From Siphonodentalium dalli (Eukaryota > Mollusca > Scaphopoda > Gadilida > Siphonodentaliidae), in contig CP136069.1 in assembly GCA_032622095.1 (NCBI GenBank), positions 66,551,319 to 66,615,318 on the forward strand: a DNA stretch of 64,000 bases. The letters are read 5' to 3'. The position numbers were made by a program, and so were the translations under genes. The notes beneath the pieces are model-generated. The model worked only from the letters and a program-made list of their open reading frames with translations, had not been told where the DNA came from and searched no databases. This document shows, piece by piece, positions 63,987 through 64,000 of this stretch. Position 1 is the first letter of the stretch, and each line of letters starts with the position of its first letter.

Positions 63987-64000
63987 CTATCAGTTATAAA

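Overview
The window is eukaryotic, AT-rich and dominated by repeats. It holds one recognisable protein-coding gene, on the minus strand: the gamma-tubulin complex component 5 gene (TUBGCP5/GCP5). Twenty exons with matching phases and consensus splice sites run from about 63986 down to 9621. They encode about 920 codons, against roughly 1,024 residues in the human protein. The exon with the start codon lies past the right edge. The last exon, about 50 residues in other animals, was not found and is probably past the left edge. The repeat content suggests a marine invertebrate, most likely a bivalve mollusc: fold-back elements, mobile elements with central tandem arrays, GACGGACGG-rich tails and dispersed 'gggccataactc' repeats. 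That assignment is an inference from general knowledge of such genomes, not a database match.

Layout from left to right. 1-2280: homopolymer G tracts, a three-copy tandem repeat and a strong hairpin. 2283-8940: a long-terminal-inverted-repeat DNA element (copy A) carrying its own nested tandem-repeat element. 9340-13806: the last GCP5 exons in the window, minisatellites and TTAA-flanked miniature elements. 13959-16845: a mobile element with a satellite core inserted inside a TTAA-type element. 17508-29704: central GCP5 exons, a hAT-like element with a clear 8-bp duplication, and a 1.46-kb element with terminal inverted repeats. 30705-33185: second satellite-core element. 33259-43486: more exons and several double-palindromic elements. 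44524-45661: an element with a 7-bp target duplication. 47505-51114: third satellite-core element. 51533-51748: a fragment resembling a RecQ-type helicase. 52157-58520: copy B of the large DNA element, itself interrupted by a 2.0-kb insertion with a 9-bp target duplication, and sitting inside a 49-50 bp minisatellite (to about 59535). 59855-63986: the N-terminal-side GCP5 exons plus more fold-back elements.

No second complete gene, rRNA, tRNA gene or CRISPR array could be supported. The biology here is one housekeeping microtubule-nucleation gene whose introns record several layers of nested transposition. The most unusual observations are a hairpin core shared by TTAA-flanked miniature elements with different termini, a transposon family with 7-bp target duplications, and a palindrome whose two arms each carry a tRNA B-box-like motif.
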